DNA of 64,000 nt from Candidatus Latescibacterota bacterium. Lineage in GTDB: Bacteria > Latescibacterota > UBA2968 > UBA8231. The notes beneath the pieces were generated by a model that saw nothing but the letters and a program-made list of their open reading frames with translations, searched no databases and was not told the origin of the DNA. The first letter of the stretch is position 1. Each line of letters begins with the position of its first letter. Both the position numbers and the translations under genes were made by a program. The DNA lies in contig JAJDUT010000037.1 of the NCBI GenBank assembly GCA_022826515.1, forward strand, positions 1 through 64,000, in the 5' to 3' direction. This document shows positions 1 through 8,893 of the stretch, one piece after another.

Positions 1-128
1 AGGTCGAACGCACCTTCGCATGGTGGGGTAACTTCCGACGGCTGGTCGTGCGATGGGAATATCACATCCAAATGTATCAAGCCTTTGTCAACGTCGCCTG
101 TATGATGATCACACTGAGACGGTTATGA
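1..128 (+). pseudogene. C-terminal end of an IS5-type transposase (cut by the window edge)
   Basis: Reading from base 3, 41 codons run to the TGA at 126-128. The translation contains VERTFAWWGNFRRL and ends in ITLRRL. A VERTFAW block followed by a basic arm is the usual end of IS5-family DDE transposases, where the Glu is the third catalytic acid. Only the tail is inside the window, so it cannot be said whether the upstream part is intact. The insertion-sequence right end should lie shortly after the stop, but its inverted repeat cannot be defined without the left end. Confidence 0.75.
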
Positions 129-338
129 AACCACTTCTAGCAACGCCGTTCCATGCTCGCTCGAGCGTAGAGTTCGGTGTCTCCACACATCTCGCGTCCG
201 TTATGGAGATATAAGCGCAATGTCTGCTTACTTGAATGCAGTGCCTTTTTTATTCACGCTTTTGGTCTCTGACAAGTAGATCATGCTCATACGATAGCCA
301 ACACCCATGCAAAACTGCTTTTTAGCGAGAGGACATGT
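129..338. other. Intergenic stretch after the transposase
   Basis: About 210 bases without a coding frame. The first few tens of bases probably belong to the right end of the insertion sequence. The rest is AT-richer than its surroundings and must hold the promoter of the following gene. No match to promoter elements is convincing, although GAGAGGACA just before the ATG at 339 can serve as ribosome binding site. Confidence 0.4.
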
Positions 339-1103
339 ATGCGCGCCTTCCAACCTTACGCCTCTTTAGAACGCTACATTGGCCGCCGCCTCTTGGCGCT
401 GCTGGCCGCGCTGGCCCTAACCGACGTTGCCATTGTGCTGAGCGCGTCGCTGAGTACCGCCCTGATGAGCACGGCGTCCGGGGCCGACGTGGTCCGCGCC
501 CGCGCCATTGAAATCCTCAACAACGAGGGGCAACCTGTGCTCGTAGCTACGGCTGACGAACGCCAGAACGGCGCTTTGTGGGTGGGGGCTGGCAATGGGC
601 AGGGCGGGGTTAGTCTCAGTAGCGATGCAACTGGCCACGGCTTGCTCGTGGTCAATACGGCGACTGGTGCGCCGCTGGTCTCGCTTGTAAGCAGCGATCA
701 AGAGGGCGGTGCGTTGCAGGTGTACAACGCCTCGGGGGAGCAGTTGGCGTACCTAGGGGCGAGTGAAGTCGGCAGTGGCCACTTGGCCCTGCGGAGTGCG
801 GCCGGTAATTTGCTAATCGCTGCGGGTGAAGATGAAGGCAGTGGCTTGCTGATGGCCAACAATGCTGCGGGCGTCAACATCTTCCTCGCCAGTGCTGATT
901 CGTCGCAAAACGGCGGTCTGCTGATCAATAGCCGCACCGGCGAGAACCTGATCTACGCGGGCGCGGGTGCCAGCGGCAACGGCGGTTTGCACGTCAACGC
1001 CGCGAATGGAACCCACCTCGTCTTCTTGGGGGCCGATGGGCAGCGCAACGGCGCAGTGGGGATTTGGGACCGCCATGGCGCGGGTAGCGTCTTACAGAAG
1101 TAG
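339..1103 (+). CDS. Membrane-anchored protein with about seven 22-24-residue Gly-rich repeats
   Basis: The 254-residue protein has one N-terminal hydrophobic segment (about residues 16-45, with LLALLAALALTDVAIVL) that should anchor it in the inner membrane. The rest lies outside the cytoplasm. From about residue 60 to the end it is built of repeats of the form G-x-x-L-x-(7-9)-G-G-L-x-V-x-N-A, for example GGLLINSRTGENLIYAGAGA and GGLHVNAANGTHLVFLGADG. Such short-period Gly/Asn-turn repeats usually fold as a beta-solenoid. No catalytic motif is visible. It sits 36 bases before a secreted discoidin protein and may be co-transcribed with it. The function is unknown. Confidence 0.75.
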   Translation: MRAFQPYASLERYIGRRLLALLAALALTDVAIVLSASLSTALMSTASGADVVRARAIEILNNEGQPVLVATADERQNGALWVGAGNGQGGVSLSSDATGHGLLVVNTATGAPLVSLVSSDQEGGALQVYNASGEQLAYLGASEVGSGHLALRSAAGNLLIAAGEDEGSGLLMANNAAGVNIFLASADSSQNGGLLINSRTGENLIYAGAGASGNGGLHVNAANGTHLVFLGADGQRNGAVGIWDRHGAGSVLQK

Positions 1104-1139
1104 CATTTGAATCCACTCTATGCAGGAGCAAGGCAAATC

Positions 1140-3470
1140 ATGGACTCCTTTGGACGATTGGTCTTATGCTTGTGTGGGGTTATTTACGCCTTTTTTAGCG
1201 TACCCCCGGCGAGTGCCGACGAGATTCGCTTTGCCTCCCGCCGCGACTGGCAGGCTTGGCCGCTGCCCGGCACGGTCGAGTTGACTCCACAGGGTGGGCT
1301 CAAGCCCATCGCTGCCCGCCGCGACATCAATGCGTCTCTCAATGCCGCAGCCTTTGGCGGCGGCATCCGCCGCGCTGGTTCCAACCTACGAGACGCGCCA
1401 TTGGTCATGGATGGCGATCTTTCCACTGGCTGGCACCCGCATCTGGACGATCCTCCCGAAAGCTGGACCATTGAAGTCGATTTGGGCCGGGGCGTCTCCG
1501 CTCGCCGCGTCAAGCTAATCTTCGATCCCCAAGGACCGGCCCCAGCGCTTTTTGACTTGTTGCTTTCCACTGGCGAACACGCCGTTGACGAGGTCGATAA
1601 TCCCATCGCCGGGACCGTTATCTACCGCCAGCGCGAGCGATTCAAGGAGAACACTCGCCACGAGATTACCTATGAACTCGACCAGTCCTTCCACACGCCG
1701 ATCCAGTACGTGCGCTTGGACTTGCTCGCCCTCGAACCGAACACCCGCCTGCTCGAAGTCGAGGTCGAAGCGCTGGGCGACAATCTGGCCTTGGGGACGC
1801 TCGAACGCGGCGGCAACCTCGAAGTAGTTCTCGATGCGTTCGTCACCCAAGACCTCATTCCGCTGGGCAACGCCCAAGTGCTCATCGACGGCGATCTCTC
1901 TACCCGCTGGTTCGTGCGGCGCACCATCCAAGCCGAGCGCGATGTATTTTCGCACATCGTCCTCGACTTGGGGGCCACCTACTTTGTCGATAAGCTCAAA
2001 ATCGTCGGCGGCGTGGTCGCCCGGCCCGGCGGTGGCATTACCGCGGGTAGCGGTCGGACCATTGCTTTCTTCGTTACCCGGCGCTCTTTTGGATTCAATT
2101 TCTACGAGGTGCTCGGTTCCGACGGGTCCTTGGCACCCGATGGCACCTTAATCTGGCAGAAGTACTATTCCGGCACTGCTAACGATTACGTCAAACAAGT
2201 AACCGGTGCCGCCACCCACGAGTTCGGGCTGGTGCCCACTCGCTTTATCCGGGTGCTGTGGAAGAGTTGGGATGCGAGCAATCGCTGGGCCTTCCGGGGC
2301 TTTGCCGAGGAGCTTCAGGTGTTCGGCGAAGGCTTCCCGCAGAACTTGGAATTCCGCTCGCACATCATGGACTTCCAAAGTCCCAAAAGCCTCAATGCCC
2401 TATCTTGGGAAGCCGACATCCCACCGGGCACCCGACTGGAACTACGCAGCCGCTCCGGCAACGAAGTTGAAAACCTCCTCACCTACTACGACAAGAACGG
2501 CAAGGAAGTCACCAAGAGGCGCTACGACAAGCTGATTGCCAGCTTCAAAGGACCTATCGACACCTCCCGAGTCATCGGCGGCGACTGGAGCGCGTGGAGC
2601 AAGCTATACGCCTTCTCCGGTCAGGAGTTTCAGTCGCCCTCGCCGCGGCGCTACGCTCAGCTACAGATGCGGATGGTCACTGAAGATCCGTTGGTGGCAC
2701 TCCAACTCGACGCGCTTACTATTGCCTTTAGCGACCCGCTATCTCAGCGCGCTGTCAGCGAAATTTTTCCCACCCAAGTGCTGCCAGGCGAGGAAACCGA
2801 ATTCCGCTTCTTCTTGCGCCCGCGCGAGACGAGGGCATCTGGGTTCGACCGCCTCGTCTTGGAGACGCCGACGCCGACGCGCTTTATTGGTGCCTTGGTC
2901 AATGACGAGCCCTTAGAGGTCACAGACCAGTCGGTCGAAGCTGGGTTTGCAGTGACCTTCCCCCAGCCGCTGCGCGACAACGATCTCGTCGAATTGCGCT
3001 TTGCTGCTCAGGTCTTCCAGCAGTCCACTCCCTTCGTCCTTTTCATTCAAGATGCGCGCACCGAAGATGTCAGCCGCCAGCGCGTCGATCCCGGAGACGC
3101 TACTGATCAGGTTGTTAGCAGCACCAATGTCGTTGGGCTTCCCGTCGCTCGCGACCTTTTGCTCAACTTCGTCTTCGACAATGAGGTGCTGACGCCCAAC
3201 GGCGACGGCATAAACGACGCACTCGCCGTCCGCGCCGACGTGATCAACATTCTCGAACCACGCCCTTGGTACCTGCGGCTCTACGACTTGGCTGGTCACG
3301 CGCTCGTCGAGCGCTCGCAAGCTGTTACTGCGGGTACTCAGGACTTCACTTGGGATGGCCGCGATCAAGCAGGGCAACTGGTGCCGCCTGGACTCTACGT
3401 GCTTGAACTCCACCTCGATGGAGACGCCCATCAGCAGCGGGTCCGGCGCGTGGTTTCAGTGGTGTATTGA
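1140..3470 (+). CDS. Secreted discoidin-like protein with FlgD-like C-terminal domain
   Basis: I chose the ATG at 1140 (776 residues) over the upstream TTG at 1107 because AGGAG lies 11 bases before it and a clean signal peptide follows (MDSFGRLVLCLCGVIYAFF, cleaved near ASA). Two F5/8-type-C-like segments are visible, each with a DGDLST block (about residues 90-95 and 250-255) followed by a 'VDLG' or 'LDLG' strand. The C-terminus carries LTPNGDGINDAL, then LRLYDLAGHAL, WDGRDQAGQLVPPGLYVLEL and a final VVSVVY. That is the FlgD-Ig-like or gliding-associated C-terminal pattern used by surface and secreted proteins of FCB bacteria. A shorter relative is encoded at 51779-53437. It probably binds glycans at the cell surface. 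Confidence 0.8.
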   Translation: MDSFGRLVLCLCGVIYAFFSVPPASADEIRFASRRDWQAWPLPGTVELTPQGGLKPIAARRDINASLNAAAFGGGIRRAGSNLRDAPLVMDGDLSTGWHPHLDDPPESWTIEVDLGRGVSARRVKLIFDPQGPAPALFDLLLSTGEHAVDEVDNPIAGTVIYRQRERFKENTRHEITYELDQSFHTPIQYVRLDLLALEPNTRLLEVEVEALGDNLALGTLERGGNLEVVLDAFVTQDLIPLGNAQVLIDGDLSTRWFVRRTIQAERDVFSHIVLDLGATYFVDKLKIVGGVVARPGGGITAGSGRTIAFFVTRRSFGFNFYEVLGSDGSLAPDGTLIWQKYYSGTANDYVKQVTGAATHEFGLVPTRFIRVLWKSWDASNRWAFRGFAEELQVFGEGFPQNLEFRSHIMDFQSPKSLNALSWEADIPPGTRLELRSRSGNEVENLLTYYDKNGKEVTKRRYDKLIASFKGPIDTSRVIGGDWSAWSKLYAFSGQEFQSPSPRRYAQLQMRMVTEDPLVALQLDALTIAFSDPLSQRAVSEIFPTQVLPGEETEFRFFLRPRETRASGFDRLVLETPTPTRFIGALVNDEPLEVTDQSVEAGFAVTFPQPLRDNDLVELRFAAQVFQQSTPFVLFIQDARTEDVSRQRVDPGDATDQVVSSTNVVGLPVARDLLLNFVFDNEVLTPNGDGINDALAVRADVINILEPRPWYLRLYDLAGHALVERSQAVTAGTQDFTWDGRDQAGQLVPPGLYVLELHLDGDAHQQRVRRVVSVVY

Positions 3471-3483
3471 AACTTTTCGTGGT

Positions 3484-3732
3484 TTAGCTGGGCAATTTGC
3501 TCCACAATTGCAGGATAATCACTACAATGCCCAATACCGCGATCCCTCCTTGTAGTCGGTTCAAGCTCTTTTTGACGTCCTGTATCTGACTAGTGAAATC
3601 TTTACTTAAACTGGCTTCGAGGTTGGCCATATCGACTTTGAGGTCGGAGATATCGGCTTTGGTGGCTAAGTGCTCATAGACGCCTTCGAGTCGTGCTAGC
3701 CGTTCTTCAGTGGTTGGGGGAGTAGTGGTCAT
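3484..3732 (-). CDS. Small coiled-coil protein with C-terminal membrane segment
   Basis: The 82-residue protein starts at an ATG preceded by GGAGGA on the minus strand. Residues 1-58 are charged and heptad-like (ERLARLEGVYEHLATKADI, then a long helix), and residues 62-77 form one membrane helix (GIAVLGIVVIILQLW). It ends in SKLPS. The layout resembles XhlA/DUF1640-type small membrane proteins. A relative with the same plan and a nearly identical tail (SKLPD) is encoded at 47059-47283. It converges with the discoidin gene, leaving only 13 bases. The function is unknown. Confidence 0.7.
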   Translation of the reverse strand: MTTTPPTTEERLARLEGVYEHLATKADISDLKVDMANLEASLSKDFTSQIQDVKKSLNRLQGGIAVLGIVVIILQLWSKLPS

Positions 3733-3938
3733 AGGATTCTCCTCCGTGATCAGAAGTGATAGTTATACTGTTCTCAAAGTACTGGACGGTATAGGACGGC
3801 GTCAACAAAGGGGTGCTGGAAAAAGCGCACTCGTTGAAGTGTTGTTCGCCGCCGAGTCGGCTGCGGAGGCGCAAACCGCCATCGGCATCACCATCAACTC
3901 CACCAGTAGTGCGTCCGGCGCGTGTTTAGTAGGAACGC

Positions 3939-5318
3939 CTAGCGCGTCCGATAGCGCCGCCAGCCGCCGCGTTCCACTCGCCAGCCAAGCGCGTCGAGAT
4001 GGATTGCGCGGATCTGTTCGATGTGGCGGGTATGGGCTGCGGCCTTTTCTTCGCTAAAGGCGTAGTGGCGCAGGCGCTCGGGATCGAGTTCGACGCCTAG
4101 CCCCGGTTCCTTGGGCACGGCGAGGAATCCCTGATCGTAGTTCATCTTGCCGCCGCGGATCACGTCGTCGGTCCACTGGTTGTAATGCGCGTCAATCGCG
4201 TGCGCCGAGAAGGGCGGGAAGGCGCGGTCTCCCCCCCAGACGATGTGATAGGGCATCTCGTAGGGAAAGGTGAAGGCGGCGATGTGCAGGCGGATGGCCG
4301 TTGCTGGTCCCAATTCATAAGCGCTGTGCATGCCGATCCCCATGCCCATAAAGCGCGCCGCGTCGTAATAGCGCTTGAGCGCCAGCGGTCCTGCGTAGGC
4401 GTCGGGAGCGGAAATGTCGGCTGGCTGCCAGCGCCGCAGCGCGTCTAGATCCAACTCCGCGTCTAAGACATCGTCACCGTAGCGGCCCTTGGTGCTGGGA
4501 TGCGGAACCAGGGGCGGCAGCCATGCGTGCGACGAGATCGGTATGGTGGTCAATAGCCGCAGGCGATGGCCAGCGCGGAAGATGTGAGCGAAACGCCCGC
4601 CCACTGGTTCCTCGATCCACTCTAGGTGGCAGTCCTCAACCTCGCGCATAAAGCGCAGCGCCTGCGCCTCGCCCCAAGAAGCGTGTGGATCGACGCGAAT
4701 GTCCACGTCCGCTCCCACGGCCGTGCGGATGTTGCGCACCAATTCCACGTAGTGCTGCGGCTCAAAATCGCACATTGAGAGCTTGATGTTTTGGAAGCCG
4801 TGGGTGCGGATAATTTCCTGTACGTAGGAGGGATAGCTCTCAAAGGTAACGGCGTTTTCGCCGTTGAGGTCGGGGAAGCTATACCAAGTATAGGCCGACA
4901 TGGGCACGCGCTCTGCCAAGGGGGTCTCCAGCGCGAAGAGTTCGTGTAAGTACTGGCCCAACGGTCGGTCGGCGATTTTGCCGATCAGGTCCCAGTAGGC
5001 TAGGCCCATATCGGCGCGGATGTTTGGGGCAAAAGGATTTTTGCCTAGGACTTTGCCCTTTAGCTCTTCGGCGTCCGCGTTGGCTCCCTCGGCAATGCCG
5101 ACCAAGCCCTTATCGGTTTCAAACTCGGCAAAGGTGAAACTCTCGGCCGAGCCATCCCAACGTTTGGTCCCAACCCAGGGCATCAGCACCCGGAAGACGC
5201 GCACGTCGCGGATGGTGTGCCCGGCGGCAAGGCCCTCGGCTTGGATGCGCTGTTCGACGGCTTTGGCTTGGGCGACGGTCTCGCGGTCGAATTCGGCTAG
5301 TTCTTTTATGGGGTCCAT
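3939..5318 (-). CDS. Enolase-superfamily (mandelate racemase / glucarate dehydratase-like) protein
   Basis: The 459-residue protein has the two-part enolase-superfamily fold. The N-terminal capping domain (to about residue 130) includes FAEFETDKGLVGIAEG. The barrel contains NIKLS (Lys179), IRVDPHASW (Asp210), WIEEPVGG (Glu236/237) and GMHSAYELG (His near residue 340). These match the base, metal ligands and C-terminal His of dehydratases acting on sugar acids. The second base position of the usual KxK motif is Ser here (KLS), so chemistry may depend on the C-terminal His. The N-terminal 35 residues form an extra charged helix. It belongs to a local sugar-acid block with a second superfamily member at 6923. 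The substrate cannot be deduced. Confidence 0.82.
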   Translation of the reverse strand: MDPIKELAEFDRETVAQAKAVEQRIQAEGLAAGHTIRDVRVFRVLMPWVGTKRWDGSAESFTFAEFETDKGLVGIAEGANADAEELKGKVLGKNPFAPNIRADMGLAYWDLIGKIADRPLGQYLHELFALETPLAERVPMSAYTWYSFPDLNGENAVTFESYPSYVQEIIRTHGFQNIKLSMCDFEPQHYVELVRNIRTAVGADVDIRVDPHASWGEAQALRFMREVEDCHLEWIEEPVGGRFAHIFRAGHRLRLLTTIPISSHAWLPPLVPHPSTKGRYGDDVLDAELDLDALRRWQPADISAPDAYAGPLALKRYYDAARFMGMGIGMHSAYELGPATAIRLHIAAFTFPYEMPYHIVWGGDRAFPPFSAHAIDAHYNQWTDDVIRGGKMNYDQGFLAVPKEPGLGVELDPERLRHYAFSEEKAAAHTRHIEQIRAIHLDALGWRVERGGWRRYRTR

Positions 5319-5439
5319 GCTTTGTTTTCCTCCCGTTATTAGTCCTGCGTTTCTACACGTCGTCTCAGTGGTAAATAAGGCGGACGACCTGAATCTACTC
5401 AGACGTGCTTTTTCCCTGCAACTGCTTCACGGGATGCCC

Positions 5440-5469
5440 TTGCTTTACTCCTATTCGACGGAGTATATT
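5440..5469 (+). promoter_or_regulatory. Candidate sigma70 promoter for the aspartic protease/sialidase genes
   Basis: TTGCTT (5440-5445) and TATATT (5464-5469) are separated by 18 bases and lie 42 bases before the ATG at 5512. The region is the 193-base gap between divergent genes. The match is moderate. Confidence 0.4.
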
Positions 5470-5511
5470 CCGCGTAGCTGACAATGATTTCCTTTCCGAG
5501 GATCGCATTAT

Positions 5512-5868
5512 ATGGGAACGTTCAACGTACAGATTAGCATCGGCGACCAACAGCGGACACAATGGATCGACTTGGATGCGCTAGTGGATACAGGGGCGTC
5601 TATAACCTCAGTTCCGGCGTCCGTTCTGCGCCAACTGGGGGTGACGCCCTTGATGCAGCAGCGTTTTCAGTTTGGCCAAGGCGAGGTTCGGCTTATGGAT
5701 GTTGGCCAGACGTGGCTGCGAGTTGAAGGGCGAGAGGTGGTTACGCTCGTTTTATTCAATGAGGAAGAGACCGTGCCGTTGCTAGGTGCTCTGGCCCTTG
5801 AAGGCGTGTTCATGGGCGTCAATCCAGTGGCCAAAAGACTTGAGCCGGTAGAAGGATTTATGGTATAG
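5512..5868 (+). CDS. Retropepsin-like (clan AA) aspartic protease family protein
   Basis: The 118-residue protein contains LVDTGASITSVPASVLRQLG (about residues 23-42). This is the DTGA active-site motif of single-domain retropepsin-like proteases, which dimerise to bring two Asp residues together. A second hydrophobic strand, PLLGALALEGV, follows near residue 92 as is usual for the 'clan AA aspartic protease' family of bacteria. There is no signal peptide, so it is probably cytoplasmic. The downstream sialidase starts 10 bases after its stop, suggesting co-transcription. The biological substrate is not known. Confidence 0.78.
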   Translation: MGTFNVQISIGDQQRTQWIDLDALVDTGASITSVPASVLRQLGVTPLMQQRFQFGQGEVRLMDVGQTWLRVEGREVVTLVLFNEEETVPLLGALALEGVFMGVNPVAKRLEPVEGFMV

Positions 5869-5878
5869 GACCAACGAC

Positions 5879-6913
5879 GTGATCGATTCCATCGACCTCT
5901 TTGAGAGCGGCACCCAAGGCTACCACACCTTTCGCATCCCAGCCCTGATTACCACGCTCACCGGTACTGTCCTCGCCTTTTGCGAGGGCCGCAAAAACGC
6001 TCGCGGTGATACCGGCGACATCGACATGCTGCTGCGGCGCAGCGACGACGGTGGGCAGACGTTTGCTCCTTTTGAGCTAGTGTGGGACGACGGCCCGAAC
6101 ACCTGTGGCAATCCCTGTCCGGTGATCGATGCCCGTACGGGTGCGATTTCTCTGCTGATGACGCACAACCTTGGCGGCGACCACGAACCCGAGATCATCG
6201 ACCAAACGAGCGAGGGCACTCGCACAGTGTGGCTGACGCGCAGCGAGGACGACGGACGCACTTGGTCTGATCCCGTGGAGATCACGGCCGCGACCAAGCA
6301 ACCTAACTGGACTTGGTATGCCACCGGGCCAGGCGCTGGCATCCAGCTAGCCACCGGTCGGCTCGTCATCCCCTGCGACCACATTGAAGCGGGTACCAAG
6401 AAATACTACTCGCACGTCTTGCTCAGCGACGATGGCGGTCAGATCTGGCGGCTCGGCGGCTCGACCCCGCAAGATCAAGTCAACGAGTGCGAAGTAGTAG
6501 AGTTGCAGGACGGTCGTTTGCTACTCAATATGCGCAACTACGACCCCAGCATCCGCGCCCGCGCTTTTTCGTTTAGCGACGATGGCGGTCAGAGCTGGTC
6601 GTCTATAGCGCGCGATCCCGTCCTCGTCGAGCCGATCTGCCAAGCGAGTATCCGCCGGGTCGGCACCAGCGTGCTCTTTTCCAACCCCGCCAGCACCGAG
6701 GGCCGCCAGAATATGACCGTGCGGCTCAGCGACGACGATGGCCAAACGTGGGCCAGCGCCCGCGTTCTACACCCTGGCCCGGCCGCATATTCCTGTCTGG
6801 CCGTTCTGCCCGATGGCCGCGCCGCCTGTCTCTATGAATGCGGTGCCGAGCATCCCTACGAGCGCCTGACCTTGGCCCGCTTTTCGCTGGACTGGGTGCG
6901 CGATACGCCCTGA
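5879..6913 (+). CDS. Sialidase-type (exo-alpha-sialidase, BNR repeat) glycoside hydrolase
   Basis: The 344-residue protein starts at GTG (5879). It has the FRIP motif (YHTFRIPAL, Arg19, first Arg of the substrate-binding triad). Five Asp-box blades are visible: SDDGGQTF, SEDDGRTW, SDDGGQIW, SDDGGQSW and SDDDGQTW. NECEVVELQDGRLLLNMRNY supplies a conserved Glu and an Arg. This is the six-bladed propeller of GH33-like sialidases. No signal peptide is visible, so it would act on imported sugars or glycosides in the cytoplasm unless the start is misjudged. Its stop overlaps the ribosome binding site of the next enolase-superfamily gene (GGAG at 6913-6917), so the two are translationally close. Confidence 0.85.
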   Translation: MIDSIDLFESGTQGYHTFRIPALITTLTGTVLAFCEGRKNARGDTGDIDMLLRRSDDGGQTFAPFELVWDDGPNTCGNPCPVIDARTGAISLLMTHNLGGDHEPEIIDQTSEGTRTVWLTRSEDDGRTWSDPVEITAATKQPNWTWYATGPGAGIQLATGRLVIPCDHIEAGTKKYYSHVLLSDDGGQIWRLGGSTPQDQVNECEVVELQDGRLLLNMRNYDPSIRARAFSFSDDGGQSWSSIARDPVLVEPICQASIRRVGTSVLFSNPASTEGRQNMTVRLSDDDGQTWASARVLHPGPAAYSCLAVLPDGRAACLYECGAEHPYERLTLARFSLDWVRDTP

Positions 6914-6922
6914 GGAGATCCC

Positions 6923-8089
6923 GTGAAAATTACCGACATCCGCACCCTCTGCCTTTCTCGCCCCCACGAACCTGCCCGTCAGTGGTTCAGTGCCACTTTC
7001 CATGTGGAAAAAGCCGACTGTCCCATCGTCATTATCGACACGGACGTTGGCTTGCAGGGCATTGCCGAGCCTTCTACCTATGGCGATCCGCCGCTCATTC
7101 GCCAGCGGCTCGACGCGCTCAAGCCCAGTCTCATTGGCCGCGATCCGCTCGACCCGGACCTTGTGCCTAAATCCACTGGAGACCGCTCGATGTACATTGC
7201 CTACGCTGGTCTCGAACTGGCGCTGTGGGATCTGCGCGCCAAGGCGCAAAACAAGACAGTCGCCGAACTCATCATCCCCCTCATCACGCCCGACACCCCC
7301 GAGCGCAAACCGCGCACCCGCCTGCTCATCTACGCTTCGGGCGGCGTTCAGTACGACTGGGATGATCGCCCCACATCCGTCGTCGATGAAGCACGTGCCC
7401 TCGCCGACCGGGGCTTCACTGCCTATAAGATGCGGCTGGGCACTGAGTGGTCGTGGTCGGGCGTCACGGTTGCGCAGATGATCGACCTGTTGCAGGAGGT
7501 GACGGACGCGGTGGGCGAGCGCATGGAACTGATGCTGGAGGGCAATTGCCGCCTCGACGAGGCGCAGGCCCGCGAGATCGGCCACTTTCTCGACGAAGCG
7601 GGCTGGACGTGGTTTGAGGAACCGCTGCCCAAGGAGCAGATCGACGGCTACGCCCGCCTCAACGCCGAACTACAGTTGCCCATCACCGGCGGCGAATCTA
7701 ACTCGACCCTTGACGAGTTTGAGCCGTTCTTCGCGCAGAAAGCGTACGCCAAGGGCCAGCTTGATCTCGGGGTCTGTGGTCTTGACGAGGCCATCCGCAT
7801 CTACCATCGCGCCAAAGAGTATGGAATCGAGCTTTTTATCCAGAATTGGCACAACGGCCTGTTGACCATATCTAACGCCCACTTCCTCGCCGCTCTCCCC
7901 GAAGAGCACGTGCTGGAAATGTTCATCGGCCAAGGGCCGTTGCAATGGGACATCCTCAAAGACCCGCCCGCGACCGAAGGCTACCTCGCGCTGCCCGACG
8001 CGCCCGGCTGGGGCGTGGAACTAGCCGACGATCTCGAAACGCGCTTTCCCTACATCCCCGGGCCTTGGGGCCGTGCGGTGGAGCGCTGA
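6923..8089 (+). CDS. Enolase-superfamily (mandelate racemase/muconate lactonizing) protein
   Basis: The 388-residue protein starts at GTG with TGAGGAG 7-10 bases upstream. Superfamily motifs are YKMRLG (Lys169, Arg171), MLEGNCR (Glu206, where most relatives have Asp), FEEPL (Glu232/233), GGESN (Glu258) and IQNWHNGLL (His310, a position usually used as acid/base with an Asp partner). The fold and active-site order are those of sugar-acid dehydratases or epimerases. The first metal ligand is Glu rather than Asp, which is a less common variant. It follows the sialidase gene by 9 bases. The substrate is not predictable from motifs alone. Confidence 0.85.
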   Translation: MKITDIRTLCLSRPHEPARQWFSATFHVEKADCPIVIIDTDVGLQGIAEPSTYGDPPLIRQRLDALKPSLIGRDPLDPDLVPKSTGDRSMYIAYAGLELALWDLRAKAQNKTVAELIIPLITPDTPERKPRTRLLIYASGGVQYDWDDRPTSVVDEARALADRGFTAYKMRLGTEWSWSGVTVAQMIDLLQEVTDAVGERMELMLEGNCRLDEAQAREIGHFLDEAGWTWFEEPLPKEQIDGYARLNAELQLPITGGESNSTLDEFEPFFAQKAYAKGQLDLGVCGLDEAIRIYHRAKEYGIELFIQNWHNGLLTISNAHFLAALPEEHVLEMFIGQGPLQWDILKDPPATEGYLALPDAPGWGVELADDLETRFPYIPGPWGRAVER

Positions 8090-8143
8090 GAAGAGCATTC
8101 AAATCCACATCGGGCGTTTTTCGATGTTGTGCTGATCCGAGAT

Positions 8144-8173
8144 TTGACAACTGCCCTCGGCTCCTTGTAAAAT
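8144..8173 (+). promoter_or_regulatory. Sigma70 promoter for the RraA-family gene
   Basis: A perfect TTGACA (8144-8149) and TAAAAT (8168-8173) are separated by 18 bases and lie 30 bases before the ATG at 8204, which has GGAG at 8195-8198. The RraA-family gene is therefore probably transcribed on its own. Confidence 0.7.
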
Positions 8174-8203
8174 AGTCCGCCGTCATTCACCTTTGGAGCC
8201 AAC

Positions 8204-8893
8204 ATGATAAAAGACCCTCCGCTACTAACGGTCCGCCGCAACTTTCCGAGGCCCTCGGAAGCTGTCCTACGCGCCCTGCGCAATGTTCCCACTGGCTTTA
8301 TCGTTGACTGCATGAACGGCCGTGGTGCGCTCGATTACCTCATCAAGCCGCTCGATTCTGACAACTGTAAGTTCGTCGCGCCCGTCGTCACCTGTCATCC
8401 GGGGCCGGGCGACAACCTCGCCGTCTTTGCCGCACTCGAGATTGCGCAGCGGGGGGACGCGATCTTCATCGCCACGGATACGTTCACCAAGACTGCGGTT
8501 GCCGGCGACAACATGATGGCCATGGGCCGCAACCGCGGCGTGGTCGGTTTGGTCACCGACGGCCTGATGCGCGACATAGATGGGATATTGCCCGTTGGTT
8601 TGCCCGCCTTTTGCCGGGGCATTACGCCCAACTCTTGTACCCGCAACGGCCCAGGCACGGCCGGGATGCCGGTGGTCATGGGCGGGATCTGCGTGGATGC
8701 TGGTGAGATCGCGGTTGCCGACCAAGACGGGGTGGTGGTCATTCCCCACGACCAGTTCGATCACGTCTGCGCGACCTTACCCCAAGTGCGCGAGGCCGAG
8801 GAAAACCTCTCTCGCCAGATCCGCTTAGGTTTGGACAATATGGAGGGGATACGCGAGTTGCTCGACTCGGACCGCACGGAGCACATCGACTAA
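8204..8893 (+). CDS. RraA-family protein (HMG/CHA aldolase-like)
   Basis: The 229-residue protein carries the family signature GDNMMAMGRNRGVVGLVTDG followed by LMRD (about residues 102-125), where the Arg-Asp pair binds the substrate and the divalent metal. It also has GGICVDAGEIAVADQDGVVV towards the end. RraA-like proteins include 4-hydroxy-4-methyl-2-oxoglutarate aldolases and regulators of RNase E. In a sugar-acid context the aldolase or decarboxylase-like role is more likely. Its stop overlaps head-on with the stop of the metallophosphoesterase gene (8890-8893). Confidence 0.85.
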   Translation: MIKDPPLLTVRRNFPRPSEAVLRALRNVPTGFIVDCMNGRGALDYLIKPLDSDNCKFVAPVVTCHPGPGDNLAVFAALEIAQRGDAIFIATDTFTKTAVAGDNMMAMGRNRGVVGLVTDGLMRDIDGILPVGLPAFCRGITPNSCTRNGPGTAGMPVVMGGICVDAGEIAVADQDGVVVIPHDQFDHVCATLPQVREAEENLSRQIRLGLDNMEGIRELLDSDRTEHID

